Assembly (NCBI RefSeq): GCF_007109405.1
Contig: NZ_VJOY01000006.1
Span: 186,001-250,000, forward strand
Origin: Pseudomonas mangiferae
GTDB lineage: Bacteria > Pseudomonadota > Gammaproteobacteria > Pseudomonadales > Pseudomonadaceae
Direction: 5' to 3'
DNA length: 64,000 bases
Shown here: piece by piece, positions 18,950 to 28,331 of the stretch
How the letters are laid out: every line of letters begins with the position of its first letter
How positions within the stretch are numbered: the stretch's first letter is position 1
Made by a program: the position numbers and the translations under genes
Notes under the pieces: generated by a model
The model's input: only the letters and a program-made list of their open reading frames with translations
What the model was told of the DNA's origin: nothing
Databases searched by the model: none

Positions 18950-19990
18950 TCACGGTTTTCTCGCCGCCGCCCGGGCCTCGGCCAGTTCTTCGGCGGCGTC
19001 CAGCCGCAGGCGCTCCCGCGTGTCGAAGCGCTCTTCCGCCAGTCGCTGAATGGCCGCCTGCTTGTCCGCTTCGCTCAGGCCCCGCGTGGTCTGGATGGCG
19101 CGCTTTTCCTGCTGGTACTGCTGCAGGCGCCCCTGCCAGGCGGCGCGCTGGTGGTCCAGGCTCTCCAGGCGCTGCGTGGCCTCGGCACCGACGATCTGCA
19201 GGCGTGCCTGGCGCACGCTTTCCGCGGAGGCTCCTTCCGCCCGCAGGCGATCGGTCTCCGCCTGCAGCTCGCTGTGGAGCTGGGTCAGCACCACGTCCCG
19301 CAGGTTTTCCGGAAGGGCGTCCCGCAGCCGGTCGATGGCCGCGGCCTTGGCGGCGTCGTCCAGGCCCGGTGCCTGGCGGATCGCCAGCCGCTCCAGGGTG
19401 AAGCCGTTGTAGGCTTCTTCGTCGGCGAAGAACGCCTGGTGCGTCTCCGCGCTGAACAGCCGGGCGCGCAGTGCATGGACCGCTGTTTCCCGCTGGCGCA
19501 GGGTGTCCAGGTCGGGCCGTTGCGGCCAGTCCTGTTCCAGGCGCACCAGCTCGCGCTTGTAGTCCAGGTATTGGTTCAACAGCGCCAGGGCCTGGTCTCG
19601 GGCCGGGGCGCCCAATTGCGCGGCGATGTAGGCGCGCAGGCGGGTCAGGCTGCGGGCCAGGGGCTCCTCGCCCAGGGTGCTGAGGAAGTAATCGAAGAGG
19701 TGGCGGATTTCCTCGCCGATCACCAGGTTGCCGGCGGCGTCCACGCGGAAGTGGCCATCCACCTCGGTGCCGTCGAAGGAACGGGGCAGGGCGGAGGTGG
19801 CCGTCTTTGCCGGGGTCGATGCGGCGACCGGTTCGCCCCGTGGCGGCGTCGAGGCCTCCGGGGCCGGGGTCTTCTGGATGGAAGGCGGAGCCCGGCGCGC
19901 CAGGTTGGGGGCGTCGGCCGACGGCAGGTTCAGCGGCACCACAAGGCTGATGCCGAACACCAGCGGAAGGAGAAGCAACAGTTTCTTCAC
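18950..19990 (-). CDS. lifO: Lipase-specific foldase (lipase secretion chaperone)
   Basis: Lif proteins sit in the inner membrane with a periplasmic helical domain that folds the secreted lipase before type II export. The 346-residue protein has an N-terminal membrane anchor (about 1-20), a Pro/Ala-rich linker (about 25-65) and the extended helical chaperone domain. The family motif RxxFDY is intact as [13 protein letters not shown] near residue 95. The start is GTG, with an AGGGA ribosome site. It follows lipA after a 48-base spacer holding a UUCG-loop hairpin, as expected for a lipA-lif operon. Confidence 0.94.
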   Translation of the reverse strand: MKKLLLLLPLVFGISLVVPLNLPSADAPNLARRAPPSIQKTPAPEASTPPRGEPVAASTPAKTATSALPRSFDGTEVDGHFRVDAAGNLVIGEEIRHLFDYFLSTLGEEPLARSLTRLRAYIAAQLGAPARDQALALLNQYLDYKRELVRLEQDWPQRPDLDTLRQRETAVHALRARLFSAETHQAFFADEEAYNGFTLERLAIRQAPGLDDAAKAAAIDRLRDALPENLRDVVLTQLHSELQAETDRLRAEGASAESVRQARLQIVGAEATQRLESLDHQRAAWQGRLQQYQQEKRAIQTTRGLSEADKQAAIQRLAEERFDTRERLRLDAAEELAEARAAARKP

Positions 19991-20009
19991 GGTTTCATCC
20001 CTGCAAGCA

Positions 20010-20033
20010 CACCGGGGCCCGAAGGCCCCGGTG
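20010..20033 (-). promoter_or_regulatory. UUCG-tetraloop hairpin between lipA and lif
   Basis: On the transcribed sense, perfect 10-bp arms CACCGGGGCC and GGCCCCGGTG enclose the loop TTCG, an exceptionally stable RNA tetraloop. No T run follows, so it looks more like an mRNA stabiliser or partial attenuator than a full terminator. Confidence 0.6.
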
Positions 20034-20038
20034 AACGG

Positions 20039-21043
<1,005 letters not shown>

Positions 21044-21065
21044 CTACGGACATCGAGGGTCACGG

Positions 21066-21081
21066 CGCAGAAAGCGTGCCA
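21066..21081 (-). promoter_or_regulatory. Sigma-54 (RpoN) promoter of lipA
   Basis: Read on the lipA strand, TGGCACGCTTTCTGCG matches the -24/-12 consensus TGGCACG-N4-TTGC(A/T) with GG and GC spaced by exactly ten bases. Transcription would start near 21055, giving a leader of about 69 bases. RpoN control of lipA is established in P. aeruginosa. Confidence 0.8.
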
Positions 21082-21366
21082 AACGCCGTCCCCCTTGAAG
21101 GGACGGCTCTGGGATGGGGTTTACGAAGTCGATCGCAGGAGAAAGGGATGAATCCGGGACGTTCGTTTTGTTACGGGGCGAAACGAGAGGGTGTGACCGA
21201 CTGCCGCCTACGGGAACGTTTCGCGACGCTGGACGTGGTTACGGTTCCACGTCTGGCAGCCGCGCGAGCAGCGCCCGGGCCGGGAGGCCCAACGAAAGGA
21301 GGGGGTAAAGCCGCCGGAGCGACCGACGTTCCATTGACAGCGCGAGACGAGCCGGTGGATGGCGCC

Positions 21367-21395
21367 TTGACAGCACCGCGCCGGCTTTTTAGGAT
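21367..21395 (+). promoter_or_regulatory. Sigma-70 promoter for the gene at 21528
   Basis: TTGACA (21367-21372) is a perfect -35, followed after 17 bases by TAGGAT (21390-21395) as the -10. The start would fall about 125 bases before the ATG at 21528. Confidence 0.6.
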
Positions 21396-21527
21396 TTCCG
21401 CCATGCGCCGATTTAGACAGCTACTTGCGGGGCGCCTGGACCCTCTGGCGAGGATCCGAAATACCGCTAAAGCGCTGGTTCGGTGTCGCCTCTCACCGCT
21501 GCCCAGCGGGATTCTCGAGGCGGAAGC

Positions 21528-21845
21528 ATGACCACCATGAACGCTCCCCAACCCTTCATCCGACTGGCCCCGATCACTTCCGGGCTGATCCAGCGCAATC
21601 CGCGCATCCTGCTCGGCGGCAATCACCAGCCCACCCTGCTGCGCTACCTGGATGGCTGGCCTAAGCGCTGGGCCGGGCCCCGCACCTTCCTCATCCAGTT
21701 CGTCCGCGAGGAGCAGTCGCTGGCACGCTTCGCCGACGACAGCTTCGACTTCGCCGTACTGCCCGCGCCGCCTGCCCACGGGCTCGAAGCGAGCATCGCG
21801 GAACTGGTGCGGGTCGCGCGCCAGGGGCTGATCGTCCGGCGGTAA
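21528..21845 (+). CDS. Short methyltransferase-like conserved hypothetical protein
   Basis: The 105-residue product resembles the last part of a class I SAM methyltransferase. ADDSFDFAVLPA looks like the acidic-strand motif that follows the SAM site, and ELVRVARQGLIVRR mimics the common ending E-x2-RV-x2-GG. The N-terminal half (QRNPRILLGGNHQPTLLRYLDGW) has no full SAM-binding G-x-G loop, so activity is unlikely without a partner. The ATG follows a GAGGCGGAAG ribosome site, and an earlier in-frame start at 21483 is weaker. It ends 15 bases before the convergent greB. Confidence 0.65.
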   Translation: MTTMNAPQPFIRLAPITSGLIQRNPRILLGGNHQPTLLRYLDGWPKRWAGPRTFLIQFVREEQSLARFADDSFDFAVLPAPPAHGLEASIAELVRVARQGLIVRR

Positions 21846-21860
21846 GCGCCAAGCGTGGGG

Positions 21861-22358
21861 TCAGGGGTAGTCGATCTGCACCACGTACCAGCATTTCTCG
21901 CCGGTGGGCGTGGCGACCCTGACCTCGGCGTCCAGCGCCTTGCCCACCAGGGCGCGTGCCAGGGGCGAGTCGATGCTGATGAGGTTCTGCTTCAGGTCCA
22001 GCTCATCGGGGCCGACGATGCGGTAGCGGGCTTCCTGTCCCCCCTCGTCCTCCAGCGTGACCCAGGCGCCGAAATACACCTTGTTCGGATCGCTGGGGCG
22101 CTCGCTGACCGCCTTGAGCTTCTCCAGGCGCTTGGTGAGGAAGCGAACCCGGCTGTCGATCTCCCGCAGCATCTTCTTGCCGTAGATGTATTCGGCGTTT
22201 TCCGAGCGGTCGCCCAGGGCCGCGGCCTCGCTCACCGCCTGGGTCACCTGGGGCCGCCTGACGTGCCACAGCTCATGCAGCTCGGCGCGCAGGCGGGCTT
22301 CGCCTTCCGGGGTGATCAGGGGCGTTCCGGCGGTGCGGGGCGGGCGATAGCGACTCAT
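21861..22358 (-). CDS. greB: Transcript cleavage factor GreB
   Basis: GreB binds the RNA polymerase secondary channel and stimulates cleavage of backtracked transcripts. The 165-residue protein has the N-terminal coiled coil (about 14-80) with tip acids in ALGDRSENAEYIYGKKM and the C-terminal FKBP-like domain (about 85-163, with VGPDELDLKQNLISIDSPLA and ARALVGKALDAEV). Its length and the Y-G-K-K tip favour GreB over GreA. It lies 34 bases downstream of the ABC permease gene on the same strand and could be part of that transcript. Confidence 0.94.
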   Translation of the reverse strand: MSRYRPPRTAGTPLITPEGEARLRAELHELWHVRRPQVTQAVSEAAALGDRSENAEYIYGKKMLREIDSRVRFLTKRLEKLKAVSERPSDPNKVYFGAWVTLEDEGGQEARYRIVGPDELDLKQNLISIDSPLARALVGKALDAEVRVATPTGEKCWYVVQIDYP

Positions 22359-22392
22359 GGCGATCCTGCGGGACGAAGGAGCGCGAAGCCTA

Positions 22393-24897
22393 TCAGGCTT
22401 CGCGCAGCACCGTCAGCGGGCTGGCGGTGAGGGCGCGGCGGGTGCCGAACAGCCCGGCAGCCATCACCAGGGCGGCCCCCAGCACCGGTAGCAGCAACAG
22501 CCAGGGATGGGGCCGCCAATGCAGGTCGAAGGCGTAGGTATAGAGCAGGCTGCTCACCACCTCGCAGCCCAGGGCCGCCAGTACGCCGCTGGAGGCGCCC
22601 AGCAGGGCGAACTCGGCGCTGCGGGCACGCAATAGCAAGCGTCGCTCCGCGCCCAGCGCCCGCAGCAGGGCGCCCTGGCGAATGCGCTCGTCCAAGGTCG
22701 CCTGCAGGCCGGCGAACAGCACGGCCAGGCCTGCGGCCAGCACGAACAGCAGCACGAACTCCACCGCCAGGGTCACCTGGGCGAGGATGTCGCGCACCTG
22801 GGCGAGGATCGCCTCCACCTGCAGCAGGGTGACCGCGGGAAACGCCCGGGACAGCTCCACCAGCTCCCGGTCGTGACCGGGTGGCAGGTAGAAGCTGGTC
22901 ATGTAGGTAGTGGGCAGGTCGGCCAGCGTGCCCGGCTGGAAGATCATGAAGAAGTTGGGCTGGAAGTTGTCCCAGTTCACCTCCCGCAGGCTGGTCACCC
23001 GGACGTCACGGGTCATGCCTGCGATGTTGAAGGTCAAGCGGTCGCCCAGGGCCAGCCCCAGGTTTTCCGCGAGCCCCGATTCCACCGAGACCCCCGGCAG
23101 CTCGCCCGGCCGGACATCCGACCACCAGTCGCCCGCCACCAGGCGGTTCTCTGCCGGCAAGTCCGCCGCCCAGGTCAGGCTGAGGTCGCGCTGGGTGGCT
23201 CGCTCGCCGCGGCTGTCCTTGCTGACCCGGGCCTTGACCGGTTCGTCATTGATCTGCACCAGGCGCCCGGGGATCACCGGGTAGAGCGGCGCGTGACGGG
23301 GCGACAACGCGGCGACCCGTGCCTCGAAGGCATCCTTCTCCGCCGGCAGCACGTTGAGCACGAACTGGTTCGGCGCGTCGGCCGGCAGGCGTTCGCGCCA
23401 GCTGTCCAGCAATTCGCCGCGCAGCAGCGCGATCAGCGCCATGGCCAGCAGGATCAGGCCGAAGGCCAGGGACTGGCCGGCGGCCGCCAGGGGATGGCGG
23501 AGCAACTGGCCGAGACCCAGCCGCCAGGGCAGCGCCGAGCGCGCCATGAGCCGGCGTAGGCTGCGCAGTCCCAGTAATAACAGGCCGCCCAGGAGCAGGC
23601 TGGCCGCCAGGCCGCCACCCAGCAGCGCCAGGGTCAGGCGCAGGTCGAGGCTCAGTCGCCACATGATCAGGCCGAGGGCCAGCAGCGCGGCGCCGTAGAC
23701 GGCCCAGGACGCCAGGGGCACCGGCAGCAGGTCGCGGCGCAACACCCGCAGGGGTGGAACGCGGCCAAGGGCGGCCAGGGTCGGCAGGGCGAACCCCGCC
23801 AGGGCCACGAGGCCGGTGGCGATGCCGGCCAGGGCCGGCTTCAGGCCACCGCCGGGTACGCCCATGGGCAGCAGGTCGCCCAGCAGGACGAAGAGAGCGC
23901 TCTGGGCGAGCCAGCCAGCGAGGGCACCCACCAGGCTCGCCAGCAGGCCGATCAGGGTCAGCTGCAGGCCGAACAGGCCCAGGGCCTCGCGGCGGGACAG
24001 GCCCAGGCATCGCAGCAGGGCGCTGGCATCGAAGCGGCGGCTGGCGAAGCGGTTGGCCGACAGCGCCACCGCCACGCCCGCCAGCAGGATCGCCGCGAGG
24101 CTGGCCAGGTTCAGGTAACGCTCGGCACGCCCCAGGGCTCCGCCGATCTGCCGGTTGCCGCTGCGGGCATCCTCCAGGCGCTGGTTCGGTGCGAGACCGG
24201 GCTTCACAGCCTGTCCATAGCGACCCAGCGCGTCCGCTGGTCCGCTCCAGAAATCCAGGTAGCGCACCCGGCTACCGGGCTGTACCACCTTGGTGGCCTG
24301 CAGGTCGGCCAGGTTCATCAGAACGCGCGGGGTAAGGCTGTAGAAATCGCCGGCGCGGTCCGGTTCGAAGGTGAGCACGCGGCTCAGGCGCAGCGACTTC
24401 ATGCCCACGTCGATGCTGTCGCCGATCTTCAGGTCCAGGGCGGTCAGCAGGCGCGCCTCGACCCAGGCCTCGCCCGGCGCCGGTCCGCCACCAATGTGCT
24501 CTTCACCGAGAGGCTGCAAGGCACTGCGCAACGTGCCACGCAGGGGGTAGGGGTCATCCACCGCCTTGACGCTGCTCAACTGGATGCCGCCATCGCCCGC
24601 GATGACGCTGGAGAACTCCACCCCCTGGGCATGGCGAAGACCAAGGCGGGTGCCACGTTCCAGCTGCTCGGGGGTGGCGGGGGTGGAGCCGCTGAGGAGC
24701 AGGTCGGCGCCGAGGAATTCCGTCGCACGCAGCAGCATGGCGCCGTTGAGCCGGGCTCCGAAATAGCCGATGGCGGTGCTGGCCGCCACCGCGATCAGCA
24801 GGGCGAAGAACAGCACGCGCAGCTCGCCGGCACGGGCATCGCGCAGCAGTTGGCGCAGTGCCAGGCGCAGCAGGCGAGGAAGGGAAAGAGGACTCAT
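22393..24897 (-). CDS. FtsX-like ABC transporter permease (YbbP-like)
   Basis: The 834-residue protein has the large YbbP layout: a first membrane helix (about 20-45), a periplasmic MacB-like domain, a block of membrane helices around 255-485, a second periplasmic domain, and three final helices with FtsX domains (about 710-830). The C-terminal LDERIRQGALLRALGAERR is characteristic. Together with the overlapping ATPase gene it forms a mechanotransmission-type ABC complex, probably handling envelope lipids or proteins rather than a small solute. The start overlaps the ATPase stop by four bases. Confidence 0.92.
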   Translation of the reverse strand: MSPLSLPRLLRLALRQLLRDARAGELRVLFFALLIAVAASTAIGYFGARLNGAMLLRATEFLGADLLLSGSTPATPEQLERGTRLGLRHAQGVEFSSVIAGDGGIQLSSVKAVDDPYPLRGTLRSALQPLGEEHIGGGPAPGEAWVEARLLTALDLKIGDSIDVGMKSLRLSRVLTFEPDRAGDFYSLTPRVLMNLADLQATKVVQPGSRVRYLDFWSGPADALGRYGQAVKPGLAPNQRLEDARSGNRQIGGALGRAERYLNLASLAAILLAGVAVALSANRFASRRFDASALLRCLGLSRREALGLFGLQLTLIGLLASLVGALAGWLAQSALFVLLGDLLPMGVPGGGLKPALAGIATGLVALAGFALPTLAALGRVPPLRVLRRDLLPVPLASWAVYGAALLALGLIMWRLSLDLRLTLALLGGGLAASLLLGGLLLLGLRSLRRLMARSALPWRLGLGQLLRHPLAAAGQSLAFGLILLAMALIALLRGELLDSWRERLPADAPNQFVLNVLPAEKDAFEARVAALSPRHAPLYPVIPGRLVQINDEPVKARVSKDSRGERATQRDLSLTWAADLPAENRLVAGDWWSDVRPGELPGVSVESGLAENLGLALGDRLTFNIAGMTRDVRVTSLREVNWDNFQPNFFMIFQPGTLADLPTTYMTSFYLPPGHDRELVELSRAFPAVTLLQVEAILAQVRDILAQVTLAVEFVLLFVLAAGLAVLFAGLQATLDERIRQGALLRALGAERRLLLRARSAEFALLGASSGVLAALGCEVVSSLLYTYAFDLHWRPHPWLLLLPVLGAALVMAAGLFGTRRALTASPLTVLREA

Positions 24898-25568
24898 GGC
24901 GCGTTCGTGGACGCCACCAGGCGGCCGCCTTCCAGGCGGATCAGCCGATGGCAGCGTTGGGCCAGGCGCTCGTCATGGGTCACCAGGACGAGCGTGGTGC
25001 CGCGCTCACGGTTCAGCTGGAACAGCAGGTCGCTGATGCGCTCGCCGGTCTGGCTGTCCAGGTTGCCGGTGGGCTCGTCGGCGAACAGCACGTCGGGCTC
25101 CGCGGCGAAGGCTCGGGCGATGGCGACCCGCTGCTGTTCGCCGCCGGACAGTTGCCGCGGGGTGTGGTGCAGGCGCTGGCCGAGGCCGACCCGCTGCAGC
25201 AGGTCGACGGCACGCTCCCGGGCGTCGTGGCGGCCGTCCAGTTCCAGGGGCAGCATGACGTTTTCCAGGGCGTCCAGGTTGTCCAGCAACTGGAAGGCCT
25301 GGAAGACGAAGCCCACGTGTTCCGCGCGGACGCGGGCGCGGCGGTCCTCGTCGAGGGTTTCCAGGGCATGGCCGGCCAATTGGACACCCCCGGTGCTGGG
25401 CAGGTCGAGGCCGGCCAGCAGGCCGAGCAGCGTGGACTTGCCGGAGCCGGAGCGGCCGACGATGGCCAGGCTATCGCCGGCGGCGAGTTCGAAGGAGAGG
25501 TCGTGGAGGATGGCCAGTTCGCCTTCCGTGCTGGTGACCACTTTGCTAAGGTTCCGCGCAACAAGCAT
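24894..25568 (-). CDS. ABC transporter ATP-binding protein (YbbA-like)
   Basis: This ATPase of about 224 residues has Walker A VGRSGSGKST, the signature LSGGEQQRVAIARA, Walker B DVLFADEPTGNLD and the switch His in VTHDERLA. It closely follows E. coli YbbA, a LolD/MacB-type ATPase. ATG 25568 is used as start; ATG 25580 would add four residues and is equally possible. The gene is divergent from tesA with only 22 bases between the starts, the same ybbA-tesA pairing as in E. coli. Confidence 0.94.
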   Translation of the reverse strand: MLVARNLSKVVTSTEGELAILHDLSFELAAGDSLAIVGRSGSGKSTLLGLLAGLDLPSTGGVQLAGHALETLDEDRRARVRAEHVGFVFQAFQLLDNLDALENVMLPLELDGRHDARERAVDLLQRVGLGQRLHHTPRQLSGGEQQRVAIARAFAAEPDVLFADEPTGNLDSQTGERISDLLFQLNRERGTTLVLVTHDERLAQRCHRLIRLEGGRLVASTNAP

Positions 25569-25590
25569 GCTCGCGCCCATGGAGAATCCA

Positions 25591-26199
25591 ATGCGTAAGG
25601 GGTTGATGCGGAGCTGCCTGCTGGCGCTGGTGGTATTCGCCCAGCAGGCAACGGCGGGGACCGTTCTGGTCGTCGGCGATAGTATCAGCGCGGCTTTGGG
25701 GCTGGATACCAGCCAGGGCTGGGTCTCGTTGCTGGATCGCAGGCTGCAGAAAGAAGGCAAACCACAGACCGTGGTGAACGCCTCCATCAGTGGCGACACC
25801 AGTGCGGGCGGGCTCTCGCGGCTGCCCACGCTGCTCACGCAGCACCGTCCGGACTTGGTGATCGTGGAGCTGGGCGGCAACGATGGGCTGCGGGGACAAC
25901 CCCCCGCGCAATTGCAACGAAATCTTGCCGCGATGATCGAGGCGTCCCAGGCGAGTGGGGCGAAGGTGCTGTTGCTGGGCATGCGCCTGCCGCCCAACTA
26001 CGGGGCGCGCTATGTGCGGGAGTTCGCCCAGGTTTACCAGGACCTGGCCGAGGAGAAGAAGGTGGCGCTGGTGCCGTTCTTCCTCGATGGCGTTGGCGGC
26101 GTGCCCGGGATGATGCAGCCGGACGGCATTCACCCGGCGGCCAGCGCCCAGGACACGCTGCTGGAGAATGTCTGGCCGACCCTGAAGCCGCTCCTGTAA
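25591..26199 (+). CDS. tesA: Periplasmic thioesterase I / lysophospholipase L1 / arylesterase
   Basis: The 202-residue SGNH hydrolase has a signal peptide (about 1-22, ending ATA-G). The four family blocks are visible: GDSIS with the nucleophile Ser, the oxyanion Gly in NASISGDTS, Asn in GGNDG, and the Asp/His pair in DGIHP near the C-terminus. It hydrolyses acyl thioesters, lysophospholipids and aryl esters in the periplasm. The ATG is fixed by the signal peptide. It is divergent from the ybbA-like gene, so the two probably share a short promoter region. Confidence 0.95.
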   Translation: MRKGLMRSCLLALVVFAQQATAGTVLVVGDSISAALGLDTSQGWVSLLDRRLQKEGKPQTVVNASISGDTSAGGLSRLPTLLTQHRPDLVIVELGGNDGLRGQPPAQLQRNLAAMIEASQASGAKVLLLGMRLPPNYGARYVREFAQVYQDLAEEKKVALVPFFLDGVGGVPGMMQPDGIHPAASAQDTLLENVWPTLKPLL

Positions 26200-26351
26200 T
26201 AAAGGGAGGGGCCCGGCCCTTGTGTGGGTTGGCCTGTATTGCGGGTTCGTCCGCTCTGGCAGGGGACTTTCCCTGGCGCCATTCGGTACGGCCGAGGCTT
26301 TTCCGGGCAGGCGCTTTCGGCTAAGGTTGCGCGCCTTCCCCGGAGCCCCCC

Positions 26352-26633
26352 ATGCCACGTCCCGCCTGGTCCTTGTTTGGTTACTGCTTGATCGAGCCGG
26401 ACGAGCAACTGGATCTGTTCGCCTGCCGCGAGGTCCGCTTGCATCTCGTGGCGCGTCAGCTGGAGCTGGGCAGCCATGCCGACCGTACCCTGTGCCGCGG
26501 CCTGCTGCCGGCGCGCCCGTTGTGGCGAACCCTGCAGGCCGACGCCTTGCGCGATCCACGCCTGTGCCCCGACTGCCTGAAGGTGTTGCAGGCGCAGCGG
26601 CGTGGCCAGCACCCGGACTGGCCCGCCCGCTGA
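26352..26633 (+). CDS. Conserved hypothetical protein with C-terminal CxxC
   Basis: The 93-residue protein has no signal peptide or membrane segment. Cys residues occur near the N-terminus (CLIEPDE and FACRE), at RTLCRG and in a final CPDC pair (LCPDCLKVLQ), a pattern that could bind zinc or iron. I do not recognise the domain. It lies between tesA and the L,D-transpeptidase gene on the same strand, with about 150 and 70 base gaps. Codon use looks normal for the neighbourhood. Confidence 0.7.
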   Translation: MPRPAWSLFGYCLIEPDEQLDLFACREVRLHLVARQLELGSHADRTLCRGLLPARPLWRTLQADALRDPRLCPDCLKVLQAQRRGQHPDWPAR

Positions 26634-26703
26634 CTTCCCCGGCGCTTGCGGCGCCAGTGTACAATCCCGAGCTTTCCGATTAGCCACTCCCAAGGATTCC
26701 CGG

Positions 26704-27675
26704 ATGTTGCCGCGCTTGTCCGCCGTCACCCGTTGCCTGTCCATTGCCATGCTGCTCGGCGGCGGTTCCGCCGCCGCCCTGGAATTTCCCCTCCCACCTC
26801 CCGGGGAAGACATCATCGGCCAGGTGCAGGTGGTGAAGGCGAAGTACGAGGATACGTTCGCCGACATCGGCACGGCCAACGACCTGGGTTACCTGGAGAT
26901 GGTGGCCGCCAACCCGGGCATCGATCCCTGGCTGCCGGGGGAGGGCGCCGAGATCGTCCTACCCACCCGCTACATCCTGCCCCCGGGCCCACGCGAGGGG
27001 ATCGTCATCAACCTGGCGGAGTACCGGCTGTATTACTACCCGAAAGGGCAGAACACCGTGTACACCTACCCGCTCGGCATCGGCCGCGAGGGCTGGGGCT
27101 CGCCCATCAGCGCCACCACCATCACCGGCAAGACCAGCAACCCGGCCTGGTACCCGCCCGAGTCGATCCGCGAGGAACACGCGGCCGATGGCGACCCGCT
27201 GCCCACCATCGTCCCGCCCGGGCCGGACAACCCGCTGGGCCCGTTCAAGTTCACCCTGGGGCTTCCGGGGTACCTGATCCACGGTTCCAACAAGAAGTTC
27301 GGCATTGGCATGCGGGTCAGCCACGGCTGCTTCCGCATGCTGAACAACAACGTTTTGGCGCTGGCGGCCATGGCGCCCGTGGGGACCCCGGTGCGCATCG
27401 TCAACATGCCGTACAAGTTCGGCATGAGCGGCGGGAGGATCTACCTGGAAGCCCACGCGCCGCTGAATGACGAAGGCGAGCCGTCCACCGTGGTGGACAA
27501 GCATGCGGTAGTGGTCAATGCCCTGCTCAATCGCCAGGATCTGGGCGCCAACCCGCAGCTCAACTGGGAGGTCATCCGCGACGTGGTGGCGGCGGAAGAC
27601 GGTTTGCCGGTGGACATCGGCGAGCCCAGCGTTCCCGGCGAGCAGGCGGACCTCGCGGCTCCGCTGGAGCCCTGA
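26704..27675 (+). CDS. L,D-transpeptidase (ErfK/YbiS/YcfS family)
   Basis: The 323-residue periplasmic enzyme has a signal peptide (about 1-24), a LysM-like segment (about 45-85, with IGTANDLGYLEMVAANPGID), and a YkuD catalytic domain (about 98-235). Its active site has His in LIHGSNKKFGIG and Cys in SHGCFRM. Such enzymes make 3-3 peptidoglycan crosslinks or attach Braun-type lipoprotein to the wall. The abundant lipoprotein gene oprI is next door and convergent, so OprI attachment is an attractive but unproven role. A perfect 10-bp hairpin terminator separates them. Confidence 0.93.
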   Translation: MLPRLSAVTRCLSIAMLLGGGSAAALEFPLPPPGEDIIGQVQVVKAKYEDTFADIGTANDLGYLEMVAANPGIDPWLPGEGAEIVLPTRYILPPGPREGIVINLAEYRLYYYPKGQNTVYTYPLGIGREGWGSPISATTITGKTSNPAWYPPESIREEHAADGDPLPTIVPPGPDNPLGPFKFTLGLPGYLIHGSNKKFGIGMRVSHGCFRMLNNNVLALAAMAPVGTPVRIVNMPYKFGMSGGRIYLEAHAPLNDEGEPSTVVDKHAVVVNALLNRQDLGANPQLNWEVIRDVVAAEDGLPVDIGEPSVPGEQADLAAPLEP

Positions 27676-27697
27676 GCACTGAATCGCAGGCAATAAA

Positions 27698-27720
27698 AAG
27701 CCGACCCGTGGGGTCGGCTT
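27698..27720. terminator. Bidirectional terminator between the L,D-transpeptidase gene and oprI
   Basis: Perfect arms AAGCCGACCC and GGGTCGGCTT enclose a 3-base loop. An A run precedes it on the + strand, giving a T tail for oprI transcription on the other strand, while the + side tail is shorter. Confidence 0.9.
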
Positions 27721-27737
27721 GATAGCCTTGTGGGCTA

Positions 27738-27989
27738 TTACTTGCGGCTGGCTTTTTCCAGCATGCGCAGTGCGCGCTCGTTAGCCTCGTCAGCGGTCTG
27801 CTGGGCTTTCTGAGCGGCGGACAGCGCTTCTTCGGCCTTGCGATAGGCTTCATCGGCACGTGCCTGGGCGCGAGCAGCAGCGTCTTCGGTAGCGGTCAGA
27901 CGAGCTTCGGTTTCCTTGGAGGCGCTGCTGCAACCGGTAGCCAGAACAGCGGCCAGGGCCAGAGCCGAGAATTTCAGAACGTTGTTCAT
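27738..27989 (-). CDS. oprI: Major outer membrane lipoprotein OprI (Lpp-like)
   Basis: The 83-residue precursor has a signal peptide with lipobox LATGC (Cys20), followed by a highly regular Ala/Glu/Arg helix that trimerises in Lpp-type proteins. It ends in RMLEKASRK, whose final Lys is the usual peptidoglycan link. It is among the most abundant pseudomonad proteins. The ATG at 27989 has a strong AAGGGGA ribosome site. A candidate promoter, TTTACT-N16-TAGTAT, is read on this strand near 28084-28057. Identity is very firm. Confidence 0.97.
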   Translation of the reverse strand: MNNVLKFSALALAAVLATGCSSASKETEARLTATEDAAARAQARADEAYRKAEEALSAAQKAQQTADEANERALRMLEKASRK

Positions 27990-28331
27990 CGTGTTCCCCT
28001 TAAAGGTGGACTTTTCCATAAAAGCCATTTCCCGGGCCTGGGAAATAGCGGCCTACATACTACCCGTAACCGGTAGCAAGTAAACTCGCCGAACGCACCA
28101 GAAAGCTTTTTTTTCTGATTTGCCCGTTACTTGCGAAAACTAGGACAACGGCTTGCGCAAAAAATGTCCGTTCCTTTGTAATCGCTTGCTTATTGAGCGC
28201 TTTCAATCCAACGGGACATTCCTAGGGAAGTTTGGTTTCACCTATAATCGCGCGCTCATATGAGCGGGTTCGACACCACTGTCTTTCTCGACGCTTTTTC
28301 CGCAGTAAGTGTTAAGAAGGATGCCTGGTCC
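27990..28331. other. Divergent control region between oprI and the gene at 28332
   Basis: This 342-base AT-richer gap holds no convincing gene. On the + strand TATAAT at 28243-28248 is a perfect -10 for the gene at 28332, with a weak -35. On the other strand TAGTAT with an upstream TTTACT could serve oprI. A run of eight T at 28108-28115 and further A/T tracts would favour a strong, bent oprI promoter. Confidence 0.5.
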
